A DNA stretch of 64,000 nt from the NCBI GenBank assembly GCA_964036045.1, contig OZ038381.1, positions 133,215,191 through 133,279,190 of the forward strand, read 5' to 3'. The translations under genes and the position numbers were made by a program. The notes below the pieces were generated by a model, which was given only the letters and a program-made list of their open reading frames with translations, had not been told where the DNA came from and ran no database searches. The stretch comes from Eutreptiella sp. 'Long Island Sound 2002'. Lineage: Eukaryota; Euglenozoa; Euglenophyceae; Eutreptiales; Eutreptiaceae. Below are positions 33,377 to 44,027 of the stretch, piece by piece (within the stretch, counting starts at the first letter, position 1; the number at the start of each line of letters is the position of its first letter).

Positions 33377-33981
33377 TGAAATAAACTCGCACCTTTGAGT
33401 CCGAGAGTGTTAGTTTTCCCCGCTGACTACAGAGTTTGACTCTATTGTTTTCGGTTCTTTGTACTACAACTCTTGGATGCTGCCGTCTCGTTTGTTTACC
33501 GAGACAAATGTTCCACAGTTTCAGAAAATCTAGAAAATCAAGAAAATCCGTCACACTGCTTCAAACTCAGTCCTTGGAACCCACATACAGCGACAACAGA
33601 AGCAACACGACAATACACTGGTTGATCTTCAGCGTAATCGTGTGAAGAAAGCAACGTCCTCGTTCATTAGCAAGGAGCTATTAGTTCTGAACACGCAAAC
33701 ATCAAAGACACTTCAATGAGGCAGCAACATAGATTTAATAATAAGTAATGCAACAGTGCTCAAACTAGACACTCAGTTCTTGATTTAAAAATCTTGTTTT
33801 CAATTCCAAACACCGAGCACTGTACTACCGCGACTAATGTCCGTCGCGACTTCTACTCACATGGCGCTGAGTGAAAACCATTTCAATCAGATAATACACA
33901 AAGACTCAAAACTGAAGCTCTCGCCTGCAGTCTCTGTACACAATACTACACAACTGGCCATCATTGCGCCATCTCATTACA
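33377..33981 (-). repeat. LTR, left copy (3' LTR on the minus strand)
   Basis: 605 bp, TG...CA. About 85-90% identical by eye to 35,154-35,757 (shared blocks GACTCTATTGTTTTCGG, TAATAATAAGTAATGC, CTGCAGTCTCTGTACAC). The divergence means an old insertion. Confidence 0.9.
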
Positions 33982-33990
33982 CCCCCTTCC
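33982..33990 (-). promoter_or_regulatory. Polypurine tract of the nested element
   Basis: Minus-strand GGAAGGGGG directly before the LTR start TGTAATGAG, where plus-strand DNA synthesis would be primed. No convincing tRNA primer site was seen next to the other LTR. Confidence 0.6.
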
Positions 33991-34539
33991 TAGGCTTCCA
34001 CGTGCTCTCCACAAAGAGCGCGGCGACAAAGCTGATAACATACTATGTGATGGCTCAATGATCAACAACAAACAAATGAAAATGAAGCCAAATTACAGCA
34101 GGCAGCGCCGACGCAGCCGCCATCACTGGCCTACACCCTGGCCAGCGCCTCAAGCAGCCGCCAACACGTATAAGTAGAGACCAAAAAATTCAAGAATCAC
34201 ATCTTGCAGTACTATACAAATGACAAAAATGAAGCTAAGAGCATATCTCAGTGCCTTTCACAAAAGCACTTCAGCTGGACCAGGGCGCTGTGTGCAGTGC
34301 TAACATCCAACTCAATTTTTACATCAAATGCAAAATCAGATATTGATCAACATGCAAAGAATAGATGGTACCAAGTCGCAAAACGCCCACGGCGATGCAG
34401 GCGTCCTGCTTTGACTCCTCGCATTTGTCGACGATCATGTGCGCTCGGAGTCGGTCTTTGACACCAAAGCTCGTACTACAGAAAGCAGTGCAGTTCATAC
34501 AGGCGTGTAAGTGCCTCTTGTTCGCGCAACTGAAGCCTG

Positions 34540-34990
34540 TCATACAAAGGCTCCCAAAAAGGGTCCCTTTGCACGTAGACCCCATGGCACTGCCCGTGTG
34601 CTTGCCGCGGTGACGGCGAAACCAGCAACTCGACGCAGCGCTCCAAAACTTGCACTATGCTGGCGTGATCTTGTGCACTCGGTGCCGCGCACCGAAGCTT
34701 TTGTGCAGGCGGGGACGCGGTAGCCTGCTGTTTTGCACGCGCCGTCCCGCACGCAACTTCTTGTGCGCCCCCCTTTATTTGGTTCGTGACACAACCTCGA
34801 CAGCCTGTTTGCATTCCAACGCGCATTCACCTGGGCTTGACGAAGATTGTCGTTGACAATAGCAGCAGCTTGAGCTTTTTCTTGCCGCCGCTGCGCTTTT
34901 TGCTCGTTCAAGCGTAGCTGTGCCTCGCGGCACTCTTCGCATTGTTGCTCCGTCGCGTTTTGATGACGCCTCTCTTGACGCTTCGCGCAC
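34540..34990 (-). other. Basic coding-like frame inside the nested element
   Basis: Overlapping minus frames encode a Lys/Arg/Gln-rich helical stretch (ECREAQLRLNEQKAQRRQEK, AQVNARWNANRLSRL), possibly a gag remnant or captured sequence. There is no protease or pol motif. Function unknown. Confidence 0.3.
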
Positions 34991-35153
34991 TTCTTCTTCT
35001 TCTTTGCTTTCTGCTAGCGCTTCGTAGCATCAGGTACCTCCGTCCCGGCGACGGCGTCCGCTGTACTTGGCGTATCTGCTGATCTTGCCCATTGGCCGTA
35101 CCCTAACAGAGACACTCACTCCGTGGCACAAAAGGGACTACAACTTGATAGCT

Positions 35154-35757
35154 TGTAATAAACTCGGAGCTTTGAGTCCCAGAGTGTTATTTTTCCCCGC
35201 TGACCACAGAGTTTGACTCTATTGTTTTCGGTTCTTTGTACTACAACTCTTGGATTGTGCTCTGTCATTTGTTCACCCAGGCAAATATTCCACAGCCTCA
35301 AAAAATCAAAAAATCCAGAGAAAGCTTCACAATTCTTCAAACTCAGTTCTTGGAACCCACATACAGCGACAAGAGAGGCAACACGACAATACACTGCTTG
35401 ATCTTGAGCGTAATCGTGTTCAGAACTCAATGTCCTCGTTCATTAGCAATAAGCTATCAGTTCTGAACACGGAAACATGAAAGACACTTTCATGAGGCAG
35501 CACCGTAGATTTAATAATAAGTAATGCGACACTGCTCAAACTAGACACTCAGTTCTTGATTTCACACTCTTGTTTTCAATTCCAAAAACCGAGCACTGTA
35601 CTACCGCGACTAAGGTGTGTCGTGACTTCTACCGACATGGCGCTGAGTGAAGTTCATTTCAATCAGATAATCAACAGAGACTCAAAACTGAAGCTCTCGC
35701 CTGCAGTCTCTGTACACAATACTACACAACTGGCCATCGTTGCGCCATCTCATTACA
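35154..35757 (-). repeat. LTR, right copy (5' LTR on the minus strand)
   Basis: 604 bp, TG...CA; partner of 33,377-33,981. The target duplication CTATC follows directly. Confidence 0.9.
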
Positions 35758-36248
35758 CTATCCGACACGGCACGCACATCGCAGTTGTGGTCAGCCAATA
35801 GCTCTTCCTCCGTATCACCGCCGGAACCAATAATAACATCATCAACATATACATCCGCGCAATGCAAACCCTGTAAAGCGTGGTCCATGACCCCTTGAAA
35901 AATAGTAGGGCCATTCTTGATACCCATTGGCATAACACACCATTGGTATCGCTTACCCGCCGAATTCATGGCAGTGTTAGCCCGGGACTTAGTGTGAACG
36001 GGAATTCGATCGAACCCTTTACTCAAGTCCACAATAGTGAAAATCTTGTGTTTGGATTGATTTTCCAACATGTTTTCAATGAGAGGGAGGCAGTGCGCGT
36101 TGGGCAAGGTAGCCTCGTTAAATTGGCGGTGGTCCACTACGTGGCGCCGTTTTCCTTCTTCTTTCTTGGGCACAACGAAACCGTTGGACGCCCACTCGGA
36201 GGCAGGACACGGCTGAATCCCACCACGAGCCAAAAAATCCCCCACTAT
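35758..36248 (-). pseudogene. Gypsy reverse transcriptase, 5' part
   Basis: Fingers and palm of a Ty3/Gypsy RT: ASNGFVVPKKEEGKRRHVV, FTIVDLSKGFDRIPV (first catalytic Asp), MPMGIKNGPTIFQGVMD, and the YxDD box as VYVDDVIIGS. All three Asp are intact. The RT is cut after RAVSD by the nested LTR element. It is preceded in the same frame by a TAG at 36249-36251. Confidence 0.9.
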
Positions 36249-37666
36249 CTATTGCTCTGCCGCCGCGCGCTCCCCCACCAACGTTATGTGCACCACGAAC
36301 TTGGGGTTAGCGCTCGCGTATAGGTCAAGCTTAGCAAACCCCAACCGCTCCGTACCACGGACCTTAGTATGTTCCTGGCCCGGACTGAGAGGATCGTCCC
36401 AACTAAAAACATCCCGCTCATAGTCAGCCATGATACATTTCCTCATGTGCTCCACCTCCGAGAACACAATAGGTTCCTGGGTGGTGACAACGCCACCAAC
36501 ACGAGAAGCCGCCACCAATTGTTTGGCGCCGTTAGTTTTTCTGTAGCGCTTCACGGTAGCGCCCCCCCCGCCAAGTAACTCTTTTTCAATTTTTGCAATG
36601 CGTGAACACACGCATTCTTGCGCCTCCAAATCTTCGGGGGTGGAGTCGGGAGTAACGGGAGCGAGGATTTTTTTGTGAGTTGCGTGGCATGTGAGGGTCC
36701 GCATCGAGACCAAATGATTCAGCACCATTTCATCCCCCGACTCCTCCTCTGAGGTCATACGCGGCTCGTCGTCCGTATTGGGGTCAGGGACGGCCGGTGT
36801 CAAAACGAAGGCCACATGACATTTAGTGGCCGCCAGATTCTCCTCCGCCATCCCCTCCCGCCCCACGGATGGCGCCACCGTGGACCAACCCCGTTGAAGG
36901 AGGGGCGTGAGGTGGTCATCTTGATAGAGACAGGCCTTAGTCTCCGGCCCAGGAAGATTGTACCTTTGCGAAGTAATTTCCATAAGGTGTTTCCACCACC
37001 CCCTATGTGTCCATTTAGGGCCTACAACGATAGTTCGTGGTTTCTCTTGCCGAATTTTCCGGACACAATCCGAAAACCCATGGTGGGGAGGGCACATCCA
37101 ATACAATTTGGATGGGTTGCGGGAGTGGAAAAGGAATCATTGAGCGGCCAAACCCAACAGGTAGCCTGAGCCATACCCTGGACCCTATTGAAGGCGTCCA
37201 CGTCGGGGATTTTGCGAAAATATTTTTTAACACCCTCGGCCCCATACGGCGTGAGGTCATAATAGGACTGCTTCCACATGGACCCATCACGCCGTGTAGG
37301 TAGGACATCACGGGCGAGGGTTTCGGGAGCAAATTCCAGGAGCTCCAACGCACAAGCCCGATACTGCACGGGGACCACGGAGGAAGCGGTCAAGGCATAA
37401 GATATGTGTTTCTCGGCCTCAACACGGTTAGGCGGTTCGCCATCAGGGGCCGTAACCACAATCACCAGGGCCGGGTGCATCGGTGTGACCGCTCCAATGA
37501 TTGGACTGGTTATGCCCCACACAGACTGACGTGACACTTTACCCGGAATGGGTTTGACGAAAAATGGTTTGCCGGTTTGTGGAGTTTCACGGAAGTCTTC
37601 AATGCAAAAACGGGGGTGCACCGGATGCTGAGAGTACAAACAATTGAAACGGGCAAAATGGCTCAC
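36249..37666 (-). pseudogene. Extra domain between Gypsy protease and RT
   Basis: Two frames, changing near 37,100. The first has YDLTPYGAEGVKKYFRKI, PDVDAFNRVQGMAQ and CWVWPLND. The second has YWMCPPHHGFSDCVRKI and RTIVVGPKWTHRGWWKHL, then an acidic linker (SEEESGDEMVLNHLV). The D.F...(N/C)PP....(V)..P.W....WW order resembles the methyltransferase-like segment found in some DIRS and protist retroelements. That is similarity of pattern only. It continues into the RT leader (GLAKLDLYA-like FAKLDLYASANPKF). Confidence 0.45.
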
Positions 37667-37744
37667 ACAATGTTTCTAACTCCATGGGTCCCCCAACACC
37701 ATATCCCAAGGTAAATTCGCGACAAGGTATGGGGACACGCCATA

Positions 37745-38071
37745 TTAGGGAACAAGAAGAAGTGAAACACTACCATCCACAACTGCCGTAAATTGAATTT
37801 GGATGTCCATTTGCTCGTCCCACCGCGGCAAAGGCATCTCGTTGTCAGCTTGGAGTAGGCGCCTCCGTTGGGGGGATTCATATTTTTCGGAGATTTGGTC
37901 TCCAAAAACATTGGGGCTCGCCAAAGCGACCGCTTGGCACCCAAAATCTACCAAAACACGGAGAGTTTTGAATTCTCCATTAGGCAAAACAACCTGAACG
38001 AAAAGTACGGTTTGAACTCCACTAGTCACGATATGCCCCTTCATGACTGTCAAAAGAACCAGAGCCACCAT
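37745..38071 (-). pseudogene. Gypsy aspartic protease, altered active site
   Basis: A retropepsin-like frame with LRVLVDFGCQAVALASPNVF. The expected active-site triplet Asp-Ser/Thr-Gly is Asp-Phe-Gly here, which one C-to-T change (TCT to TTT) would explain. It would release gag and pol proteins; with Phe at this site it is probably inactive. Confidence 0.6.
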
Positions 38072-38128
38072 ACTGTCATAGTGGTGCCCGAGGGTTACTT
38101 CTTTCCGAGGGCGCGCCTCCGGGCACTC

Positions 38129-39044
38129 CTACCAACGTCCGCGCCCGTACGGCGTTCCTTTTCCCCCTTTATCACCCCCACCGCCCTTACCGCCACCACC
38201 ACCCTTATCGCCACCCCCACCCTTGGGTTTGCCACCCTTAGGCTTGCCCCCTTTGACGGCCCAATTGTTGTTCCGAACAACTGCCCAATGGGAGTCATTG
38301 CACAGGGAGTTGGGTTTACACACCCAAGGGGTGCCATTGGTGACACCCCAATCAATACGATAGTCCATATCCGTTTGTTTACGTTTTTTCCAATTGGAAC
38401 ACGGAACACAAACGGGCTGATTGGAAGGTGGCGGTGTAGACCAGGGGTCGGCGGTTTTCTGCGCCGGGGGTTTAGGGTGACCCACGGCGTTGGCGGAGGT
38501 GTCAGTGGGTTCGGCGGTGCTCGGGTTCATTGTAGCATCCGCATTAACCGCATTCACCGCGGTTTTATGTGCAGAAGGGCGATGGGTGTAGGTCACCGTC
38601 GTCTTGTCTCCCTGATTCAGACGGTCGAAAGCTTCTCTATTCGGAACGTCTTTATGGGCCAGGGCATAGATATCCTCACGCTTCAAAGGAAGCCTACGCT
38701 TCTCCACTTTCAGGGTGTGGGCGTTCGTCTGGGGTGTGTTTTTGAGCCTCAAGGCCCATTTCAGTAGATATGGGTCTTTGCAATGAACTGTCACCCCCGG
38801 CCCCGCATAGGACACAATCTCGGCAACTGTAGTTCAGTGTTGAGCAGAATATTTCCTGACTCCCTTTTCCAATGGGGCCGACCCAGCGAAGGGTCAAGGC
38901 CACTACAATCAACCCCACAACTGCCCTGGCTATTCTTGTCTGCTTTTCCACCACCTTTTCCTTGATCCAGGGGAGCTTGCTTAGGAGCTGCTCCCGGATC
39001 ACGTGGGGCCGAGTCTCGTTATTCAAAGGAACAAACGTTGCCAA
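38129..39044 (-). pseudogene. Gypsy gag C-terminal/nucleocapsid-like region
   Basis: Two frames. The upstream one has LLSKLPWIKEKVVEKQ and a Cys cluster. The downstream one has a Cys/His-containing part (CVPCSNWKKRK, CKPNSLCNDSHW) and ends in a Gly/Lys-rich tail of GGDKGGGGG type, as in RNA-binding nucleocapsids. The zinc spacing is not the classical CCHC. Confidence 0.5.
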
Positions 39045-39109
39045 CGAGTATCCAACTCCTCCAAGTCGATGAGGGACACTTGCCCTCTAACCACCCTGGG
39101 GGTGAGGGC

Positions 39110-40508
39110 TCACCACCGTTCATCGGCCCTTGAGGGGTCATATTCATCGAAACAGTGTTCCAAAAAGTCCCACAATTCTTTGATGGTGGGGGCTGTCCGC
39201 GTGTGTGGAGTTGCTTTGCCGACTCCTGTGTTGATGATCCCTTTTAGCCACGGGGGCAAGGTGCTCAAAATCAAGCCCGCCTCGTTAGCCTTCCTGTATG
39301 TGGGATCGCACCCCTCCAACCATTGCTGCAATTTTTCCACCCACTCGTCGTAGCTCTGTAGTCGCCTATCAAAATGCGGTCGGGGCATATCACTCTTCTC
39401 CACCGCTTTGGTGTAACTATTTTGCACCATAGGCATTTTGTACAGGTGGCACGCGGGGGGAGCCATGGTTGGGGGTGCACATGGTGCAACTTTCACCGGA
39501 GAAACTGTACACGTGTCCGTAGAATGAGAAGGCGCGTACGAACGTCTCCTGGGGGAAGTAAAATTATTTTTTTTGAGGGAATTTATGTTCCCCAGCGAAG
39601 AGGAGTCCTCCTCCATACCAGTCCGAGGGGACGTAGGCTCCGAGGGGTATTCCTCACTCTTAGGCGCCGCCCTCCACTCGGGGACACCGGTTTCTTTGTG
39701 TTTCTCGGCGGCTCCCCTCCACGAAGTGGGTTCTTTGTGATAGGTGTGCTCGTTTGTTTCTTCCTCCCCCCCTTGGCCACGCAGAGTCCGGAAAAGCGTT
39801 CGGATGGTAGATGCAATCGCGGGATGGGTTGTCGGAAAAAGGAAGAACACAACCACCACCGGATGAACCGGATGGCGCGCCCACGGGCGCTGTATGTGCC
39901 GCCAGCTCAGGTTCAGGAACGGGCGGGGCCGGCGATGGCGGGGGCAGGCCCACCGCAACGGGTTCTGTAGGAGTTGCGTACCATCGGTCCCAAGCATCGA
40001 TCCTAGATGCAACAGTGGCATAATGTTTAGCGAGCGCTTCCACGGTGCTAAAATATTTGGCCGTGTTGTAATTGGACAGTTTCAGATGATCCGCCACAAT
40101 GGCAGCCACCGCCTTAGAATCCCGCTGGTAGCCCCAAACCACCTGGTCATGTTTGGCCAAAGTAGACAAGATTTGGGTCAGCCGATCCCCGTAGGACTGA
40201 CTGATGCCAGCAGCAGCTGATACAGCCTGAGAAAGCGCTTGATGGGACCGCTGCAGCTCTTGATTTTGAGCCTGCAAGTCTCGCACCTGTGCCATTAGGG
40301 GTTTGATGCACATTTGGTAGTGCACCATACACCGGGGACAGTCACTGGTGTGTTTAAAGTCAACCCCCCTCCTCGCGTGTTTGAGCGCGGCCCCTAGAAT
40401 GTCAAAACGAGGGACCTCCACCCCTACGAGGAGGAGAGGACCCACCACCGCCTCCGCCAGCAGCCCCCCCTGCCACGGAGGGACCAGAGGGCCCCCTCCG
40501 TAGTACAA
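39110..40508 (-). pseudogene. Gypsy gag (capsid) region
   Basis: An N-terminal coiled coil (VRDLQAQNQELQRSHQALSQ) is preceded by CPRCMVHYQMC. Then comes a linker, a frame change near 39,800, and a capsid-like end with SYDEWVEKLQQWLEG, LPPWLKGIINTG and IKELWDFLEHCFDEYDP. This last part matches the retrotransposon gag pattern of Ty3-type elements. Confidence 0.6.
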
Positions 40509-41602
40509 AACGAGGGTCTGGGGCGCGCTGCAACAGGTGGAGGCGTTCCCCTACTGGAACAATGTTGCCACCCCCCCCCCCCGAACTCCCACCACGGGAG
40601 GGCCGAATCAGGTATGACATGCCGTTTACGTGCTGGATGTAAGCCTCCTGGCGGGCTGACTGAGGAGGGGAGATAGGCCCAACAGGGTTCGGTTGCGATG
40701 CTGGTGGTGGGGATTCTTCCACCACGATATACTGGGGTGACTCATGAACCACCGTAGGTGATTTGATCTTCGGATGGGGAGCAGAAACAGGCTCCGCGCC
40801 CTTTGCCTCCCTGGATCCTCTGCCCAATTCAGTAATACCCGCGGGTGGGGTTCCTCCACAGGCAATGTAGTTGAGGGGAGAGAGACCAAATTTATTGGAA
40901 GGGCTGCTGAACCTCCCTACACCGGATTCTCTCCCCCCCAGCACAGATTGTTAACCTTCGGAACCGCCGGGGAATCATCCACTAGGGATGGCTGTTCTTT
41001 TGTGCCATTCATAGGCACCGGAGATGTAGTACCGTCTTGGTCCCCCGTAGGTTCCGGAGGGGATTTCTCGACAAGATATGGGCGCTTTTTGACGCCGCTC
41101 ATAGGCACCGGAGTTTTCTCCACCACAATATACTGGGGGGCCAGACAGTCCTCCACCATGATGTAGTGGGGGCCGGGGATTCCTCCACGAGTGTGGGTTC
41201 ATCCCTTGTCCCTGACATGGGTTCGGGAGGTGCAGGCGATGAGGCAACAGAAATGGGAGAATGATGAAGGGCCCGACGTGCCAGCACTCCAATCTCCTCC
41301 TCCTCATCGTCGCCCCCCTCTTCCAACACCAGGGGGAACCACCGGTCACACTCATCTTGCTTTATTTGTGCAGGGGAGTCCATGATGAGCGTAGAACTGA
41401 GCCTAGATCCGCTTGGGGGATCAGGGTATGCCTCCAAGGAAGGGGACTCCTCCACCATGTAGTGATGCAGTTTGGGGACCCTTTGGGCCCAAATGCTGTC
41501 TACGCCAGTGCACACCGACAGATGGTCAGAGATCTGCTTTCTGGAGCAGCTCCCAGGTTGAGCGCGTGTCGCGCTGAGCTCAGCGCTGAAGGTCACCCGC
41601 AC
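40402..41602 (-). pseudogene. N-terminal region with repeated VEESP peptides
   Basis: Frames on the minus strand carry at least eight copies of a degenerate YIVVEESP/YMVEESP/TLVEESP/YLVEKSP motif separated by Pro-rich spacers and recurring PMSGT/PMNGT. Several frame changes; one falls at a 12-C run (40571-40582). It is cut at about 41,462 by the dispersed ~770-bp repeat. Function unknown; likely a disordered leader of gag. Confidence 0.5.
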
Positions 41603-41750
41603 ACAAATCCACGTGGAATGTGAAGAATGAAATGTAGAATTCAGTGAAGTTCTGACGTTTTTTAACTTAGACTTCGTATTTTATTATTAAATTTTACACT
41701 GCCGCATATTGTTGCACGTGACGGCGCAATTCAAATTTGCGCCTCTGCTT
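41462..41750 (+). repeat. Dispersed ~770-bp repeat, copy A left part
   Basis: Matches 44,101-44,390 and the corresponding part of 49,713-50,485 (TGATGCAG, CTTTGGGCCCAA, GATCTGCTTTCTGGAGCAGC). Interrupted at 41751 by a hAT-like element; it continues at 42,967. Confidence 0.85.
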
Positions 41751-42958
41751 TAGGGATGCAGATTCGCAGCGAATTTAATTCCAATTCGCCGAATTCGCTG
41801 CGAATTCGTTCGCAGCGCGGATTCGCTGCGAATTCGGCCTGAAATTCACAGTACTGCGAATTCGGGGCGAATTCGCACTGCGAATTCGCAGGCGACAGCA
41901 AAATGATCACGCGTGCGCCGTCTTTTCTCCAGATGAAAACCTAACTTTGAATGGTGCCATGCAATAATTTTTTTGACTTTATACAATTAAAACCATGATC
42001 ATTATGCTTTGATTAACCCATTCAGTTGCTTGTGCGGTGCCTGCGTACTCGTTCTCGAGATAAAATTTTTTTTCAGTTTTGAACGCACCGCTGTGTCAGC
42101 CTCGTTGCACTGAACACGACGGTGCACTCCGTTCCTCCCAAAACCGCACCAGTTCGGAGAAAAACGCGTCGCGAACTTTTAATTTTAGACTTTTTTTTTT
42201 CGACTTTGGACAGTCAAAACGTGTTCTGCCTTGCCTACCCTTCATTTTGGTACCCTCCTTGCCCTCGTCGGCTCCGTGCACGCAGAGAAATCCTTGTTAC
42301 GAGGTTCGAAAAAGTCCAGATTTGACAGTGTACTGTAATTGTCACATAGTGATGATTATTGAGCATCATGACAATAATAATGTTAATTGAATGCCCATTG
42401 CTAGTTTGCTTTATGTTTCCCTTGTATTTGTTATCCTCTCCCTTAGATGAATTCAAGTCCCATGATTCAATGCAAGAATACAATGAATGAAGGCCCAATA
42501 AGGGCAAGAAGTGGTTCACATGTGATGGTTTGTGTGTGGATTGGTGATTTTGCATGCTTCGTTGCTTTTTTTCCAAAAGGTATTTGAAGAAATCAAGGAA
42601 GGGTGTATACCTCGATATTTGGAATTCTTGGTTTTGATTTGTCTTTATTTTCGTCAAATAATTTAAGCACGGTGAATGCAAGCAACAACAAACAACGAAA
42701 ATTGCAAGGTTATGGAAGCTTTTGGACTTGAAATGTTTTATGCCATATGGTAGTTGGTACTGGCATACCCATATGCAAAGAGGTGAAGGTAAATTGTAGG
42801 TGCCTATGGATTGTAAGCCTCGGGGGAATTTAAGCGAATCAAGGGGGAATTCGACTTTGAAGTTGCGAATTCGAATTCGGAGGGGTCCACGAATTCGTGC
42901 GAATTCGGGGCGAATTCGAATTCGAGCGAATTCGTGCAAATTCGAACCTGCATCCCTA
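41751..42958. mobile_element. hAT-like non-autonomous element, 1,208 bp
   Basis: Terminal inverted repeats start TAGGGATGCAGATTCG and, from the other end, TAGGGATGCAGGTTCG. A perfect 8-bp target duplication CTCTGCTT lies at 41743-41750 and 42959-42966. Both ends are packed with GAATTCG/CGAATTC subterminal repeats (41,755-41,900 and 42,860-42,945). An 8-bp duplication with TAGGG ends fits hAT. No transposase domain is present; the long minus frame inside looks accidental. Confidence 0.9.
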
Positions 42959-43375
42959 CTCTGCTTCATGTTGCGCTGTCGCTGTGACAGCACCTATGCA
43001 TATTTCTTTTCCTTTCTAAGAATGCAAAGAATGTAGATTGCTTCGTGCAATCATGCACGGGGCTGTGGGGCACAGCGGTGCCAGTGGAACAGTGTGAGCA
43101 CACCAAAGAGCCGGCGATCCTTCTCTTGGTTGCAGTTCGGATTGGGATGACCGAGGGGAAGGGAATCTTGCAGATTTTGATAAAATTTATCATAAAAACT
43201 GCAGCGGAACACCACTGACCGGGTTCGAGATGATCATAAAATGTTGGGGTTTTGTGTGAATACGTCTTCCAAAAATGCAGGTTTTCTTCGTGTCAAAGAC
43301 CAGTGACCGCCGTCAAACCAAAGTAGAATGGAGAGCTCAAGATCAATGTCGCAGGACCCACCAAAACCGCTTCAG
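42959..43375 (+). repeat. Dispersed ~770-bp repeat, copy A right part
   Basis: Continues copy A after the hAT-like insertion (CATGTTGCGCTGTCGCTGTG and on), ending with CCAAAACCGCTTCAG shared with copy C. Confidence 0.85.
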
Positions 43376-44027
43376 AAGCAATCTACACGCTGGTGAACAT
43401 CCAGAAGTCCGAAATTTCTTCGGTGTGGAACATCGACGTGGACAGCTAAGCAGCGGACGTGCTGCAGCAGCCATGACGTCCAGAGCTACATTGACGCCAG
43501 CCACGACCTGCGGCGCCGCGAGGAGAGTGTGCAGATGAGGCCTGCGCGAAGGCAGCGATGGTCAACACAAGATTTGCGCAGAGGAAGGACCGCCAGGGAG
43601 CGACGCGTGGTACTCGTGATAATCTGGTTGGTTGCGACGATCCCCTCATGCCAGTGCTAGCGCCGGAATGCTCATAACGTCAACATGTTCGTCATGCAGG
43701 AGAAGGGCCCGCAGCAGCTGACGGCGCTGTCCCAGCAGCGCGATTGAGTTCTGTCATGCGGCGTGTTTGGTAATGTGGGCAGCTAAGTCCACCCGCTCTT
43801 TTTCCCAGTGCCTGTTTACCCCTTGGTTGTGAATATTGTAAATATTTGCTGCAGCCCTGTGCATGGCCTCAGTCAGTGTCATGGTGGTTTTTTATCATTA
43901 ATTTTTCCATCCCTTGATTGCCAAGCTCGCAAATGTAGGTGCGAGAGCCCAGACTAGCCTCCCCCAAGAATGAAGATTGATGCTACAGCCCCCGGAGGAA
44001 ATGCCTGCCAGGTCGCCGGAGGAAAGG
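43376..44027 (+). other. Exon-like fragments, gene not resolved
   Basis: A short frame ending at TAA near 43,449 (TASEAIYTLVNIQKSE, ISSVWNIDVDS) and one ending at TGA near 43,747 (MFVMQEKGPQQLTALSQQRD) look protein-coding. They may be exons of a host gene that the dispersed repeat interrupts. Nothing else recognised. Confidence 0.3.

Larger units (their letters stand above)
33377..35757 (-). mobile_element. Non-autonomous LTR element nested in the Gypsy RT
   Basis: Two ~605-bp direct repeats with TG...CA ends flank a 1.17-kb interior with no RT or integrase. The whole is bounded by a perfect 5-bp duplication, CTATC, at 33372-33376 and 35758-35762. Removing the element and one CTATC restores the Gypsy RT frame across the junction (AVSD then RLRREQL). 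A polypurine tract on the minus strand next to the left LTR sets the orientation. Its size and missing pol fit a TRIM/LARD-type element mobilised in trans. Confidence 0.9.
31419..41602 (-). mobile_element. Ty3/Gypsy retrotransposon with nested insertion
   Basis: A minus-strand polyprotein in the order: VEESP-repeat region, gag, Cys/His nucleocapsid-like part, protease, extra domain, RT, RNase H, integrase. This is Gypsy (Metaviridae) order. The frame is broken by stops at 36249-36251 and 32055-32057, by frameshifts, and by a 2.4-kb LTR element in RT. No matching LTR pair could be drawn at 31.4 and 41.6 kb. Confidence 0.85.

Noticed and set aside
42235-42993. A 252-codon minus frame inside the hAT-like element
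   Set aside because: It runs from the subterminal GAATTCG repeats through non-coding sequence, crosses the element's end and has no transposase motif.
31000-43400. LTR pair for the large Gypsy element
   Set aside because: The repeat at 41.46 kb has no partner near 31 kb, so I could not support it as the element's LTR.
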